Assembly (NCBI RefSeq): GCF_016213215.1
Contig: NZ_JACRAW010000121.1
Location: 1-51,349 of the forward strand
Length of the DNA stretch: 51,349 nucleotides
Direction: 5' to 3'
Source of the DNA: Bradyrhizobium sp.
Lineage (GTDB): Bacteria > Pseudomonadota > Alphaproteobacteria > Rhizobiales > Xanthobacteraceae
A program made the translations under genes and the position numbers. Of the stretch, positions 41,986 to 50,771 are shown piece after piece; the stretch's first letter is position 1, and each line of letters starts with the position of its first letter. The notes below the pieces were generated by a model, which did no database searches, was not told the DNA's origin, and was given only the letters and a program-made list of their open reading frames with translations.

Positions 41986-42047
41986 TCAAAACGATTCTAA
42001 CTCGGTCGTTGAAATCGTTCTAAGCCTTCACCTTGTAAGTATTCTAA
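41986..42047. promoter_or_regulatory. Three iron-box-like repeats upstream of receptor
   Basis: TTCTAA occurs at 41995, 42018 and 42042, spaced 23 and 24 nt, each preceded by three bases and an AT-rich imperfect half: TCAAAA-CGA, TTGAAA-TCG and TTGTAA-GTA. The rhizobial Irr control element, as I recall it, is TTAGAA-N3-TTCTAA, so these are candidate Irr sites about 127-190 nt before the receptor start. The left halves match only partly. Confidence 0.5.
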
Positions 42048-42103
42048 ACGGATGCGGGAAACGCCTGCCAACAAGGCTCTTCTCATCGCCGTCGTCGATG
42101 CGA

Positions 42104-42361
42104 TCAATCGCTGCTTGGCGGCTTCATCAAGGAGAACAGCTCGTCAATGGTTTGCTGGGCGATGAGGCGCACGCGATCGGTGTTCTCAAGTCCGGCGATG
42201 TTGATGCCCTTCACCACCGCCCTGATCTCGTCGCGGAAGTCGGTGAGAAAGCGCAAGGGATCGCGCCCCTCGTTGGCGACGCGAGCGATCAGGCCCGTGA
42301 TCAGGATCTGGCACGCGATCATCCTGCCGTTGAGTTCGTCCATCATCCGCTCCAGCCTCAT
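42104..42361 (-). CDS. Hypothetical protein, 85 residues
   Basis: This small protein (MRLERMMDELNGRMIACQIL at the start) is predicted to be all-helical, with no signal or membrane helix. Codon use has the strong G/C third-position bias of its neighbours, which supports a real gene. A longer frame from TTG at 42400 would add 13 residues; neither start has a clear ribosome site. It lies upstream of the siderophore receptor in the same direction, 244 nt away. Family not recognised. Confidence 0.7.
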   Translation of the reverse strand: MRLERMMDELNGRMIACQILITGLIARVANEGRDPLRFLTDFRDEIRAVVKGINIAGLENTDRVRLIAQQTIDELFSLMKPPSSD

Positions 42362-42421
42362 ACTCGCGGTGATATGGACGACGTCCGAGCGCCCTGACAA
42401 CCGCAGCGGTGCGCCGAGACT

Positions 42422-42642
42422 TTAGAAACGTTCGCAAGCTGCGTTGAGCTGGTGGGCGGCGCGCTCCTTCTGCATGAGCAAGCCATGCTCGACGAGACGA
42501 TTGAGGAGCCGGACCGGAGAGATCGGTTGCAGCTCGGGTACACCCGCGCCTCAACCTTTGATAGCCTTTCCTGCCACCACGACCGAAACAGTGCCGCGGG
42601 ATCTGGCGCGCGCTTTCCGAGCTGTACGACTGCCGTTTCCAT
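42422..42642 (-). pseudogene. Possible decayed ORF
   Basis: On the minus strand, two frames show coding-like composition. METAVVQLGKRAPDPAALFR and onwards to SKVEARVY in one frame, then ELQPISPVRLLNRLVEHGLL to the stop at 42422 in another. Joined by one frameshift they would give a protein of about 73 residues. No family was recognised. The rest of 42643-42827 has no gene; it contains a CTTTCC/GGAAAG dyad (42676-42696) and must hold the efflux promoter. Confidence 0.25.
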
Positions 42643-42827
42643 CCCGAGGAGCAACCGCCTAAGCTTGGCGTAAAGCTTTCCAATTGTTTAGGAAAGTCAA
42701 CGTATGGTGTGTTTGCACATTAGGTGCACGCGTATTATTCTCGCGGTGGAACTTCTCCAAAGACCCTCGATTTCGGTCTGCGGAATTATGGATTTTCCGG
42801 GCAGATAGCCGAAACGTACGAGCCGAC

Positions 42828-43997
42828 ATGAAGAAGTCACGGCCGATCCTGTGGGTTTTCCTAATCGCGGCCGTGGCGCTGGCGGGCTATTTCGGCTGGC
42901 AGCGATTCCGCGGATCTGAGGGCACAAAAAGCCAGATAGCGCAGAAAGCGCCGGCGCGCGCCGCTATTCCCGTCAGCGTGGCCCCGGTCCAGAAGCAGGA
43001 TTTCGACGTCTACCTGACCGGCCTTGGCACCGTTCAGGGCTTCAACACCGTCCAGGTACGAACCCGCGTCGACGGACAGATTGAGAAGATCGCCTTCACC
43101 GAGGGGCAGATCGTCAAGCAGGGCGACCTTTTGGCCCAAATCGATCCCCGCCCCTATCAGGCGGTGCTTGACCAGGCCAAGGCCAAGAGGGCCCAGGACG
43201 AAGCCAATCTCGCCAACGCCGATCTGGATTTGCAGCGCTACACCAGGCTCGGCGAATTCGCGACCCGGCAGCGGACCGATACCCAGCGATCAACCGTCGC
43301 GCAGCTGACCGCGCAGATCGCGGCCGACGAGGCCGCGATTGCGAACGCCCAGACGCAGCTCGACTACACGCAGGTCAAGGCGCCGATTACGGGAGTAGCC
43401 GGTCTGCGTCAGGTCGACATCGGCAACATCGTCAACGCTTCCAGCCAGACTCCGATCGTCACTATCGCCCAGATCGAGCCGATTGCGGTGATTTTCACCG
43501 CCCCCGAAGAACAGCTGCCCTACATCAACCAGGGACAGAAGGCCGGGCCCCTGACCGTCCTTGCCATGACCACTGACGGCAAGAAGACGCTCGCGGAGGG
43601 CAAGCTGGCGGTGATCAACAACCAGGTCGACTCGACCAGCGGGACAATCCGGCTGAAGGCGGTGTTCGAGAACAAGAACCACGCGCTCTGGCCCGGGCAG
43701 TCGGTCTCGACGCGTCTTCGGGTCAGAACGCTCAAGGACGCCACGGTGGTTCCGGACGACGCAATCCAACACTCCACTAACGGCCTCTACGCCTATACCG
43801 TAAACCAGGACAACAAAGCCGAGCTGCGCTGGGTCAAGGTCGGCTATTCCATCGACGGACGTTCTGTGGTCGATGAGGGCCTGACGCCAGGACAGCAGGT
43901 AATCACGGGCGGACAGTTCAAGGTGCAGCCCGGCAGCCTTGTCACCACAGCCGTGGCTAGTTCCGATCCGGGACAGAGCAAGGTCCGGCAGGAATGA
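42828..43997 (+). CDS. RND efflux periplasmic adaptor (MdtA/AcrA type)
   Basis: This 389-residue membrane-fusion protein has one N-terminal anchor helix (ILWVFLIAAVALAGYFGW, 7-24), a lipoyl-like domain (GFNTVQVRTRVDGQIEKIAF near 75), a coiled-coil hairpin (about 115-185, QDEANLANADLDLQRY) and beta-barrel domains. It links the inner-membrane pump to an outer-membrane channel. ATG at 42828 is chosen since it starts the anchor helix. Its stop overlaps the pump start (ATGA, 43994-43997). No outer-membrane factor is encoded nearby. Confidence 0.92.
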   Translation: MKKSRPILWVFLIAAVALAGYFGWQRFRGSEGTKSQIAQKAPARAAIPVSVAPVQKQDFDVYLTGLGTVQGFNTVQVRTRVDGQIEKIAFTEGQIVKQGDLLAQIDPRPYQAVLDQAKAKRAQDEANLANADLDLQRYTRLGEFATRQRTDTQRSTVAQLTAQIAADEAAIANAQTQLDYTQVKAPITGVAGLRQVDIGNIVNASSQTPIVTIAQIEPIAVIFTAPEEQLPYINQGQKAGPLTVLAMTTDGKKTLAEGKLAVINNQVDSTSGTIRLKAVFENKNHALWPGQSVSTRLRVRTLKDATVVPDDAIQHSTNGLYAYTVNQDNKAELRWVKVGYSIDGRSVVDEGLTPGQQVITGGQFKVQPGSLVTTAVASSDPGQSKVRQE

Positions 43998-46900
43998 ACG
44001 GCGGCGGGATTTCGGCACCCTTCATCCGCTATCCCATCGGCACATCACTGCTGATGGCCGGAATCCTCTTTGTCGGTCTTGTGGCCTACCCCCTGCTGCC
44101 CGTCGCGCCTCTGCCGCAGGTAGACTTCCCGACCATTCAGATCACCGCGAACCTGCCGGGCGCAAGCCCTGAGACGATGGCCTCCTCGGTGGCGCAGCCG
44201 CTGGAAAGGCAGTTCGCGCAAATTCCCGGCATCGCCCAGATGACGTCGACGAGCTATCTGGGCACCGCGTCCGTGACGATCCAGTTCGATCTCAAACGCA
44301 GCATCGATGGCGCGGCGAACGACGTCCAGGCGGCCATCAACGCCGCCAGTGGCCAGCTGCCGAAGAACCTTCCCTCCCCGCCGACCTATCGGAAGGTAAA
44401 CCCGGCGGACTCGCCTATCCTCATCCTGTCCGCAACCTCAGATACCCTGCCGCTGACCACCGTCAGCGACACCGCCGACACGCAGCTCGCCCAGCAGATC
44501 AGCCAGATCTCCGGCGTCGCCCAGGTCTTTATCGGCGGCCAGCAGAAGCCATCGATCCGCATCCAGATCGACCCTGCGAAGCTCGTCGCAAAAGGCCTGT
44601 CACTGGAGGACGTGCGCAGCCAGATTGCGATCACCACCGTCGACAGCCCCAAGGGCAGCATCGACGGCGAGCGACGCGCCTATACGATCTACGCCAACGA
44701 CCAGCTCACGCAGTCGAAGGACTGGAACGACGTCATCATCGCCTACCGCAACGGCGGCCCCTTGAGGATCCGCGACATCGGCCGGGCGGTCACCGGACCC
44801 GAAGACGCCAAGCAGGCCGCGTGGGCCAATGGCAAGCGCGGCGTGTTTCTGGTCGTGTTCAAGCAGCCCGGCGCAAACGTCATTGAGACCGTCGACAGGA
44901 TCAAGTCTCTGTTGCCGCGCCTTGTGGCCGCGATTCCGCAGGCGATCAAGATCGAGCTGATGAGCGACCGGACCCAGACCATCCGCTCAGCGGTCGAAGA
45001 CGTGCAGTTCACGCTGCTCCTGACCATCTTCCTGGTGGTCATGGTGATCTTCATCTTCCTGCGCAGCTTCTGGGCGACGGTCATTCCGACCGTCACCGTG
45101 CCCCTGGCGCTGCTCGGCGCCTGCGCCCTGATGTGGGTGTTCGGCTATACGCTCGACAACCTGTCCCTGATGGCACTGACGATCGCGGTCGGGTTCGTGG
45201 TCGACGACGCCATCGTCATGTTGGAAAACATCACCCGCTACGTCGAGAAAGGCGAATCGCCGCTCGCCGCCGCCTACAAGGGCGCCAAGGAGATCGGCTT
45301 CACAATCGTGTCGATCAGCATTTCGCTGGTGGCGGTGCTGATCCCGCTATTGCTGATGGGGGGCATCATCGGCCGCTTGTTCCGCGAATTCGCGGTCACG
45401 CTGGCCATGACCATCTTTGTGTCGATGGTCGTGTCGCTCACCCTGACGCCGATGATGGCGTCACGGTTCCTGCGTGGCCACGGCGAGGTCAAGCACGGCA
45501 AGCTCTACCAGTGGAGCGAACGCGGTTTCGAACGGCTGCTGCAGGGCTACGAACGTGCACTGGATCTCGCCTTGCGCTGGCGCCTGACGACGCTGATGAT
45601 CTTTTTCGCGACTCTCGGCCTGTCGGTCTACCTGTTCGTCCTCATTCCCAAGGGCTTCTTCCCGCAGCAGGACAATGGCCTGATCACGGCCACGTCGGAA
45701 GCCTCCCAGGACATCTCCTTTGCCGAGATGGTCCAGCGGCAGCAGGAACTCGGGAAGATCGTGCAGGCCGACCCCGACGTCGCCACTGTCGCCATGGCGA
45801 TCGGCGGCAGCGGCAGGGCCGGCAATAACGGCAGCTTGTTCATCACGCTCAAACCCCGCCACGAACGCTCGGCTTCCGCACAGGAGATCATCGCCCGCCT
45901 CCGTCCCAAGCTCGAGAAGGTGGAAGGCGCCCGCCTCTACATGCAGGCGGCCCAGGACGTCAGGCTGGGCGGTCGCCCGACGCGCACCCAGTTCGAGTTC
46001 ACGCTGCAGGACGCCAATCTCGCCGAGCTCAACGAATGGGCTCCGAAGATCCTGGCCAAGATGCGGACCTTGCCCCAACTGCGCGACGTCGCCACCGACC
46101 AGCAGACGCAAGGCACGACGCTGCAGGTCACGATCAACCGCGACACCGCTGCGCGCTACGGCATTCAGCCGCAACTGATCGACGACACGCTCTATGACGC
46201 CTTCGGCCAGCGCCAGGTCACCCAGTTTTTCACGCAACTCAACACCTATCGCGTGATCCTGGAGATCCTGCCCGAGCTTCAGGGCAATCTCGACACTCTG
46301 AACAAGATCTACCTGAGGTCCCCGACAACGGGCGAGCAGGTGCCGCTGTCGACCTTTGCGAGCTGGACCACCGACCCGGTTCGTCCCCTCTCGATCAGCC
46401 ACCAGGGCCAATTCCCGGCGATCACGATCAGCTTCAATCTCGCCCAGGGCGTGGCGCTCGGGCAGGCTACCGACGCCGTGCAGAAAGCGATGGCCGAGCT
46501 CGGCGCCCCGGCGACGCTCAACTCAAGCTTCCAAGGCACGGCGCAGGCCTTCCAGCAGTCGCTCGGCACCGTGCCGCTCCTGATCCTTGCCGCGCTGGTC
46601 GTGGTGTACCTGATCCTCGGCATTCTCTACGAGAGCTACATCCACCCGATCACGATCCTTTCGACCCTGCCGTCGGCCGGCGTCGGCGCGCTCGCGATCC
46701 TGATGGCGTTCGGCTACGACTTCAGCCTGATCGCGCTGATCGGCATCATCCTTCTGATCGGCATCGTGAAGAAGAACGGCATCATGATGGTCGACTTCGC
46801 CATCGTGGCCGAACGCGACGAGCACAAGTCGCCGGAGGAATCGATCCGCCAGGCCGCCGTCCTGCGCTTCCGACCCATCATGATGACCACGATGGCGGCG

Positions 46901-47137
46901 CTGCTCGGCGGCGTGCCGCTGATGCTCGGCACCGGCACCGGTTCGGAAATCCGCCAGCCGCTCGGCTACGCCATGGTCGGCGGGCTCATCGTCAGCCAGG
47001 CGCTGACCCTGTTCACGACGCCCGTGGTCTACCTCTATCTCGACAGGCTCTCGAACTGGCTGTCGGGCTGGGGCCGCTCCGCCACCGCGGAGGAACATGA
47101 GGCCGCGGAGCACCGGGTCCAGGAAGCCGCCGAATAG
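43994..47137 (+). CDS. RND multidrug efflux permease (MdtB/AcrB family)
   Basis: This 1047-residue pump has twelve predicted spans and two large periplasmic loops. The first helix follows ISAPFIRYPIGTSLLMAG, and the proton-relay aspartates are in TM4 (VGFVVDDAIVMLENITR near 400). A second-half VKKNGIMMVDFAI segment near 928 is typical of the HAE-1 group and resembles MdtB/MdtC. It is translationally coupled to the adaptor. Substrates (drugs, flavonoids, bile-like compounds) cannot be deduced from sequence. No regulator gene is adjacent. Confidence 0.93.
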   Translation: MNGGGISAPFIRYPIGTSLLMAGILFVGLVAYPLLPVAPLPQVDFPTIQITANLPGASPETMASSVAQPLERQFAQIPGIAQMTSTSYLGTASVTIQFDLKRSIDGAANDVQAAINAASGQLPKNLPSPPTYRKVNPADSPILILSATSDTLPLTTVSDTADTQLAQQISQISGVAQVFIGGQQKPSIRIQIDPAKLVAKGLSLEDVRSQIAITTVDSPKGSIDGERRAYTIYANDQLTQSKDWNDVIIAYRNGGPLRIRDIGRAVTGPEDAKQAAWANGKRGVFLVVFKQPGANVIETVDRIKSLLPRLVAAIPQAIKIELMSDRTQTIRSAVEDVQFTLLLTIFLVVMVIFIFLRSFWATVIPTVTVPLALLGACALMWVFGYTLDNLSLMALTIAVGFVVDDAIVMLENITRYVEKGESPLAAAYKGAKEIGFTIVSISISLVAVLIPLLLMGGIIGRLFREFAVTLAMTIFVSMVVSLTLTPMMASRFLRGHGEVKHGKLYQWSERGFERLLQGYERALDLALRWRLTTLMIFFATLGLSVYLFVLIPKGFFPQQDNGLITATSEASQDISFAEMVQRQQELGKIVQADPDVATVAMAIGGSGRAGNNGSLFITLKPRHERSASAQEIIARLRPKLEKVEGARLYMQAAQDVRLGGRPTRTQFEFTLQDANLAELNEWAPKILAKMRTLPQLRDVATDQQTQGTTLQVTINRDTAARYGIQPQLIDDTLYDAFGQRQVTQFFTQLNTYRVILEILPELQGNLDTLNKIYLRSPTTGEQVPLSTFASWTTDPVRPLSISHQGQFPAITISFNLAQGVALGQATDAVQKAMAELGAPATLNSSFQGTAQAFQQSLGTVPLLILAALVVVYLILGILYESYIHPITILSTLPSAGVGALAILMAFGYDFSLIALIGIILLIGIVKKNGIMMVDFAIVAERDEHKSPEESIRQAAVLRFRPIMMTTMAALLGGVPLMLGTGTGSEIRQPLGYAMVGGLIVSQALTLFTTPVVYLYLDRLSNWLSGWGRSATAEEHEAAEHRVQEAAE

Positions 47138-47439
47138 GCTTCGCACGCAGCGCGCCGGCTGACGCGACAATGCTCGACATGTGGGGTGCGGCGGCCGCGC
47201 GTCGGAAAGAGGCGCCCTCGGTTCTACAGGGATGAGGACGAATGGCGGCCCACTGGCAACCTCACTCATAAGCGATTGAAATGTCTATGAACTTTTCCAC
47301 TCCGTCGCACCGCACCGATTTGGCTGACCTGCCTCGCAGCTTGCGGGCGGGTGGATCTCCGCAGCCAAGACCAAATAGGCCTTGGCTGCGGGCCCAACGG
47401 TGAGCATAAAGGCGGCCGAGAGCACCTGAAGGAGCCAAG
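47138..47439. other. Gap with hairpin between RND and Liv operons
   Basis: No gene is supported in this 302-nt stretch. GCAGCCAAG (47361-47369) and CTTGGCTGC (47381-47389) are perfect 9-bp arms around an 11-nt loop, 51 nt before the binding-protein start; this could be a leader hairpin. Short minus-strand frames here are antisense extensions into the Liv gene. A terminator for the RND operon is not evident. Confidence 0.5.
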
Positions 47440-48612
47440 ATGATGAAATCGGGCAAGTTGGCCGGCGCGGTTATCGCGACGCTGGTTATCACGCTGGCCG
47501 CGGCGGTCGCCGAGGCCAAGGACAAGGTCAAGGTCGGTTACATCGGACCACTGACCGGCGGCGTATCCGTCAACGGCATCGGCGGCCGCAACTCGGCCGA
47601 GTTGGCCGTGAAGCTCCGCAATGCCGACGCCAAGACGAAATACGACTACGAAATGATCGTGCTCGACGACGAGTGCAAGCCCAACGTGGCGGTGCAGGTC
47701 GCGACCAAGATGGCTGCCGACAAGGAGATCATCGCGGGCGCGACGCACTATTGCTCGGCCGCGGCGATAGCTGCGGTCGACACCTACCACAAGTTCGGCT
47801 TTCCGGTGATCGTGTGGGGCGCGGTGCTCCCCGACATCACCTACCGCAACAAGTATGCCGAAATTCATCGCGTCAACGGCACGATGATCAACCAGAACGA
47901 TGCCAATGCCGAGCTGATCCACAAGCTCGGCTTCAAGACCATCGCGGTGATCCACGACACCACCGACTATGGCAAGGGGCACAACGAATATTTCGCGAAA
48001 GCGATCGAGAGGGGCGGCAAGGCCAAGATCGTAGGCACGTTTGGCGTCACTGCCGATCAACAGGACTTCACCGCGGAACTCACTCAGATCAAGGCGCTCA
48101 ATCCTGAGGTGATCTACTTCGGTGGCCTGACGCCGATCGGCGTGCGCATTCGCTCGCAGATGGACAAGCTCGGTCTCAATGCCGTGTTCGACGGCACTTC
48201 CGGCATCGTATCCGACGCCTTCATCCAGGGCCTGGGGCCGCTCGCCGAAGGTACGCTTGCCTTCCGCGAAGGCGCGCCCACCAACAAGCTGCCGGGCGGC
48301 AAGTTCTTCATGGAGAACTACAATGCCCAGAAATACGACAATCCGCCGGAAGCTTACGGTGCTTTCGCCTATGCCGCGATGGACATGCTGATCGACACGA
48401 TCGAGAAGGTCGGCCCCGACCGCAAGAAGGTCATCGCCGAACTTGCCAACGTTAAAGATCGCGACTCCATCGTCGGCAAGATCACGTTCGACGACCACGG
48501 CCAGAACATGGTCCCGGTGATCACGAAATTCGTGATTCAGGACGGAAAGTTCGTCGAGTGGGACGAAAGTGAGTATGCCGCCGGCAAGCGCAAGCTGCCC
48601 GGACAGAAGTAG
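47440..48612 (+). CDS. Branched-chain amino-acid-type ABC solute-binding protein
   Basis: This 390-residue periplasmic protein has a Sec signal (GAVIATLVITLAAAVAEA, ending near 27) and a mature start KVKVGYIGPLTGGVSVNGIG typical of the LivJ/LivK family. A GATHYCSAAAIAAVDTYHKF segment near 103 lines the ligand site. It precedes livH by 73 nt, with a strong hairpin between. Family members bind amino acids, amides, urea or aromatic acids, so the ligand is open. Confidence 0.93.
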   Translation: MMKSGKLAGAVIATLVITLAAAVAEAKDKVKVGYIGPLTGGVSVNGIGGRNSAELAVKLRNADAKTKYDYEMIVLDDECKPNVAVQVATKMAADKEIIAGATHYCSAAAIAAVDTYHKFGFPVIVWGAVLPDITYRNKYAEIHRVNGTMINQNDANAELIHKLGFKTIAVIHDTTDYGKGHNEYFAKAIERGGKAKIVGTFGVTADQQDFTAELTQIKALNPEVIYFGGLTPIGVRIRSQMDKLGLNAVFDGTSGIVSDAFIQGLGPLAEGTLAFREGAPTNKLPGGKFFMENYNAQKYDNPPEAYGAFAYAAMDMLIDTIEKVGPDRKKVIAELANVKDRDSIVGKITFDDHGQNMVPVITKFVIQDGKFVEWDESEYAAGKRKLPGQK

Positions 48613-48623
48613 CGCCGCGTCGG

Positions 48624-48646
48624 GGCCGCCCGCAACACGGGCGGCC
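48624..48646 (+). terminator. Hairpin between binding-protein and livH genes
   Basis: GGCCGCCCG (48624-48632) and CGGGCGGCC (48638-48646) are perfect 9-bp arms around CAACA, then TCCTTTGCTT. It begins 11 nt after the stop. The T-rich run is short and broken, so partial termination or 3'-end protection is likelier than full termination. It would favour high expression of the binding protein over the permeases. Confidence 0.65.
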
Positions 48647-48685
48647 TCCTTTGCTTCATCTCAATGAAGATCAAGACGTGAGGAC

Positions 48686-49606
48686 ATGAACGCGGGTCTG
48701 TTCGCGCAATACGTCATGAACGGGCTGATGCTCGGCATGATGTATGCCCTGGTGGCCGTCGGTTTCACGCTGTTTTTCGGCGTGCTCGACGTTATCAAGT
48801 TCTCGCATGGCGACGTGCTCACGGTGGGCGCCTTTACCGCCCTGGCCACCTATGTCGGGCTCACTTCGGCTGGCCTGAATTCGAACTGGCTAGCGCTCGT
48901 CATTATTCTGGCGGTCGCTGTCATGGCCATGGCCGCTCTCGGCATGTTGATCGCGCGCTACCTGGTGATGCCGCTGCGCTCGGCACCGGCGCTCAATACG
49001 CTGCTCATCACCTTGATGCTTGGTACCGTGCTGCGCGAATGCGTCCGCCTGTTCTATCCCCAGGGCGCCAACCCGAAGCCCTTCCCCGCCCTGCTGCCGC
49101 GCAGCTCGATCGATCTCGGCGCGTTCAACCTGCGGCTCGACAACGTCCTGATGCTTTCGGCGGGCGTGTTGACGATCGTCGGTCTGCAGTTTCTGCTTAA
49201 CCGCACCCGGCTAGGCCTTGCCATCCGCGCCGTCGCGCAGGACGAGGAAACCGCGCGCACGATGGGCATCAATTTCACGGCAATAGTGCTGATCACCTTC
49301 GCGATCGGCTCGGGTCTTGCCGCATTCGCCGGCGTGATGAACGGTCTCTATTACAACGAGATCAATTTCGGCATCGGCCTCTATCTTGGCGTGGTCGGTT
49401 TTGCCGCCGCCATCATTGGCGGGCTGGGCAGCGTCTATGGCGCCGTTCTTGGCGGTTTCCTATTCGCCGGCCTGCAAACCGTCGGCACGGTGCTGATGCC
49501 TTTCGCGAGTGCCTACAAGGACGTGTTCGCCTTCGCCGTCGTCATTGCCATCATGGCGTGGCGGCCGACCGGCCTGATCCGGGAGAAGATCAGTGAGCGG
49601 GTCTGA
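48686..49606 (+). CDS. livH: Liv-type ABC permease LivH
   Basis: This 306-residue membrane protein has eight or so predicted spans, with GLMLGMMYALVAVGFTLFFG (12-31) at the start and GLGSVYGAVLGGFLFAG near 250, both typical of LivH. It forms the channel with LivM. The gene overlaps livM by 14 nt, so the two are coupled. Substrate follows from the binding protein and is unknown. Confidence 0.92.
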   Translation: MNAGLFAQYVMNGLMLGMMYALVAVGFTLFFGVLDVIKFSHGDVLTVGAFTALATYVGLTSAGLNSNWLALVIILAVAVMAMAALGMLIARYLVMPLRSAPALNTLLITLMLGTVLRECVRLFYPQGANPKPFPALLPRSSIDLGAFNLRLDNVLMLSAGVLTIVGLQFLLNRTRLGLAIRAVAQDEETARTMGINFTAIVLITFAIGSGLAAFAGVMNGLYYNEINFGIGLYLGVVGFAAAIIGGLGSVYGAVLGGFLFAGLQTVGTVLMPFASAYKDVFAFAVVIAIMAWRPTGLIREKISERV

Positions 49607-50771
49607 GACCCCGGCAAAGCGGGACGGCACCGCGCGACCGAGCTCATGGCCGGCGATCGCGAGCATCGGCGTTGCAACCGTCTACCTGATCGCCCTGCTG
49701 GGGGCCGAGAAGCAGTCGGTCATCATATCCCTGCTTGTCGCCGGCATCGCGGCCGTTTTGGCAGGCGGATGGTTCGGAATCTTCGGCGGCGTCAGCCGGG
49801 CATTCTCCGAGCACGAGGACCGGATGGGCCTGCTCGCGATCGTCGCCCTCCTGGCAATGGCCGCGTGGTTCCACGAAGACCATTTTGTTCTCTTGCTGGT
49901 CGTCACCGTGCTCCTCACGACGGTGGCGACGCTCGGCCTGAACATCCAGTTTGGCTATGCCGGCGTGCTCAATTTCGCCGGCGCTTCGTTCTTCGGCATC
50001 GGCGCCTACACCTCGGCGGTGCTGAACACGACGGCGGTGCCACATCTGCTGGTGCCGCTCATCGGCGGCGCGCTGGCGGCGCTGATCGGCTCGGTTCTCC
50101 TGTTGCCGGTCCTGCGCACGCGCGGCCACTATGCCGCGCTCATCACCATCGCGTTTGCGCTGCTTTTCAAGACTTTCCTCGAGGTCAACGACGTTCTCGG
50201 CGGGCCGCAGGGTATGCCGGTCAAGGGCATGACCTTGTTCGGCTGGTCATTGAACGACAATGTCGAGATCGGCGGGATCACGCTGTCCTTCTACATGAGC
50301 TATTTCGTGCTCAGCCTGGCGCTGTTGGCCGTCGCTTTCGTGCTGGTGCGCCGGCTGGAGCGATCGTGGATCGGCCTCAATCTCGATGCGTTGCGGCTGG
50401 ACGAGACCGCGGCCGCCTGCTTCGGTCTCGACATCACGCGCTGGAAGATCACCGCCTTCCTGATCGGCAATATCCTCATCGGCATTGCCGGGGCACTATT
50501 CGGCACGGTCGGCGGCTTCGTCGGCCCCAACAATTACACGTTCGCCGACTCGCTCATTCTCGTCTCGATCCTGTTGCTCGGTGGAATCGGAAACCCCTGG
50601 GGCCTCATCGTGGCGACGTTCATCGTCATCGTGGTGCCGGAAAAGCTGCAGACCATTCAGGAGTACCGCTTCCTGCTCTATGCGGTGATGGTTATCTGCG
50701 TGCTGCTGTTCCGCCCCGAAGGCCTGCTGCCGCGGCCGGTGCGGCGCTATTTCCCGGGATGGCGGCCATGA
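49593..50771 (+). CDS. livM: Liv-type ABC permease LivM
   Basis: This 392-residue permease has an N-terminal hydrophilic segment, extra spans to about residue 110, then the LivM core with GLNIQFGYAGVLNFAGASFF (near 114) and LLGGIGNPWGLIVATF (near 330). It starts with GTG at 49593 inside livH and its stop overlaps livG by ATGA (50768-50771). This tight overlap points to a single coupled complex. Confidence 0.92.
   Translation: MSGSETPAKRDGTARPSSWPAIASIGVATVYLIALLGAEKQSVIISLLVAGIAAVLAGGWFGIFGGVSRAFSEHEDRMGLLAIVALLAMAAWFHEDHFVLLLVVTVLLTTVATLGLNIQFGYAGVLNFAGASFFGIGAYTSAVLNTTAVPHLLVPLIGGALAALIGSVLLLPVLRTRGHYAALITIAFALLFKTFLEVNDVLGGPQGMPVKGMTLFGWSLNDNVEIGGITLSFYMSYFVLSLALLAVAFVLVRRLERSWIGLNLDALRLDETAAACFGLDITRWKITAFLIGNILIGIAGALFGTVGGFVGPNNYTFADSLILVSILLLGGIGNPWGLIVATFIVIVVPEKLQTIQEYRFLLYAVMVICVLLFRPEGLLPRPVRRYFPGWRP

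Noticed and set aside
42684..42827. Earlier start for the RND adaptor
   Set aside because: It would add 48 residues before the membrane anchor with no signal-like character; the ATG at 42828 gives a typical adaptor N-terminus.
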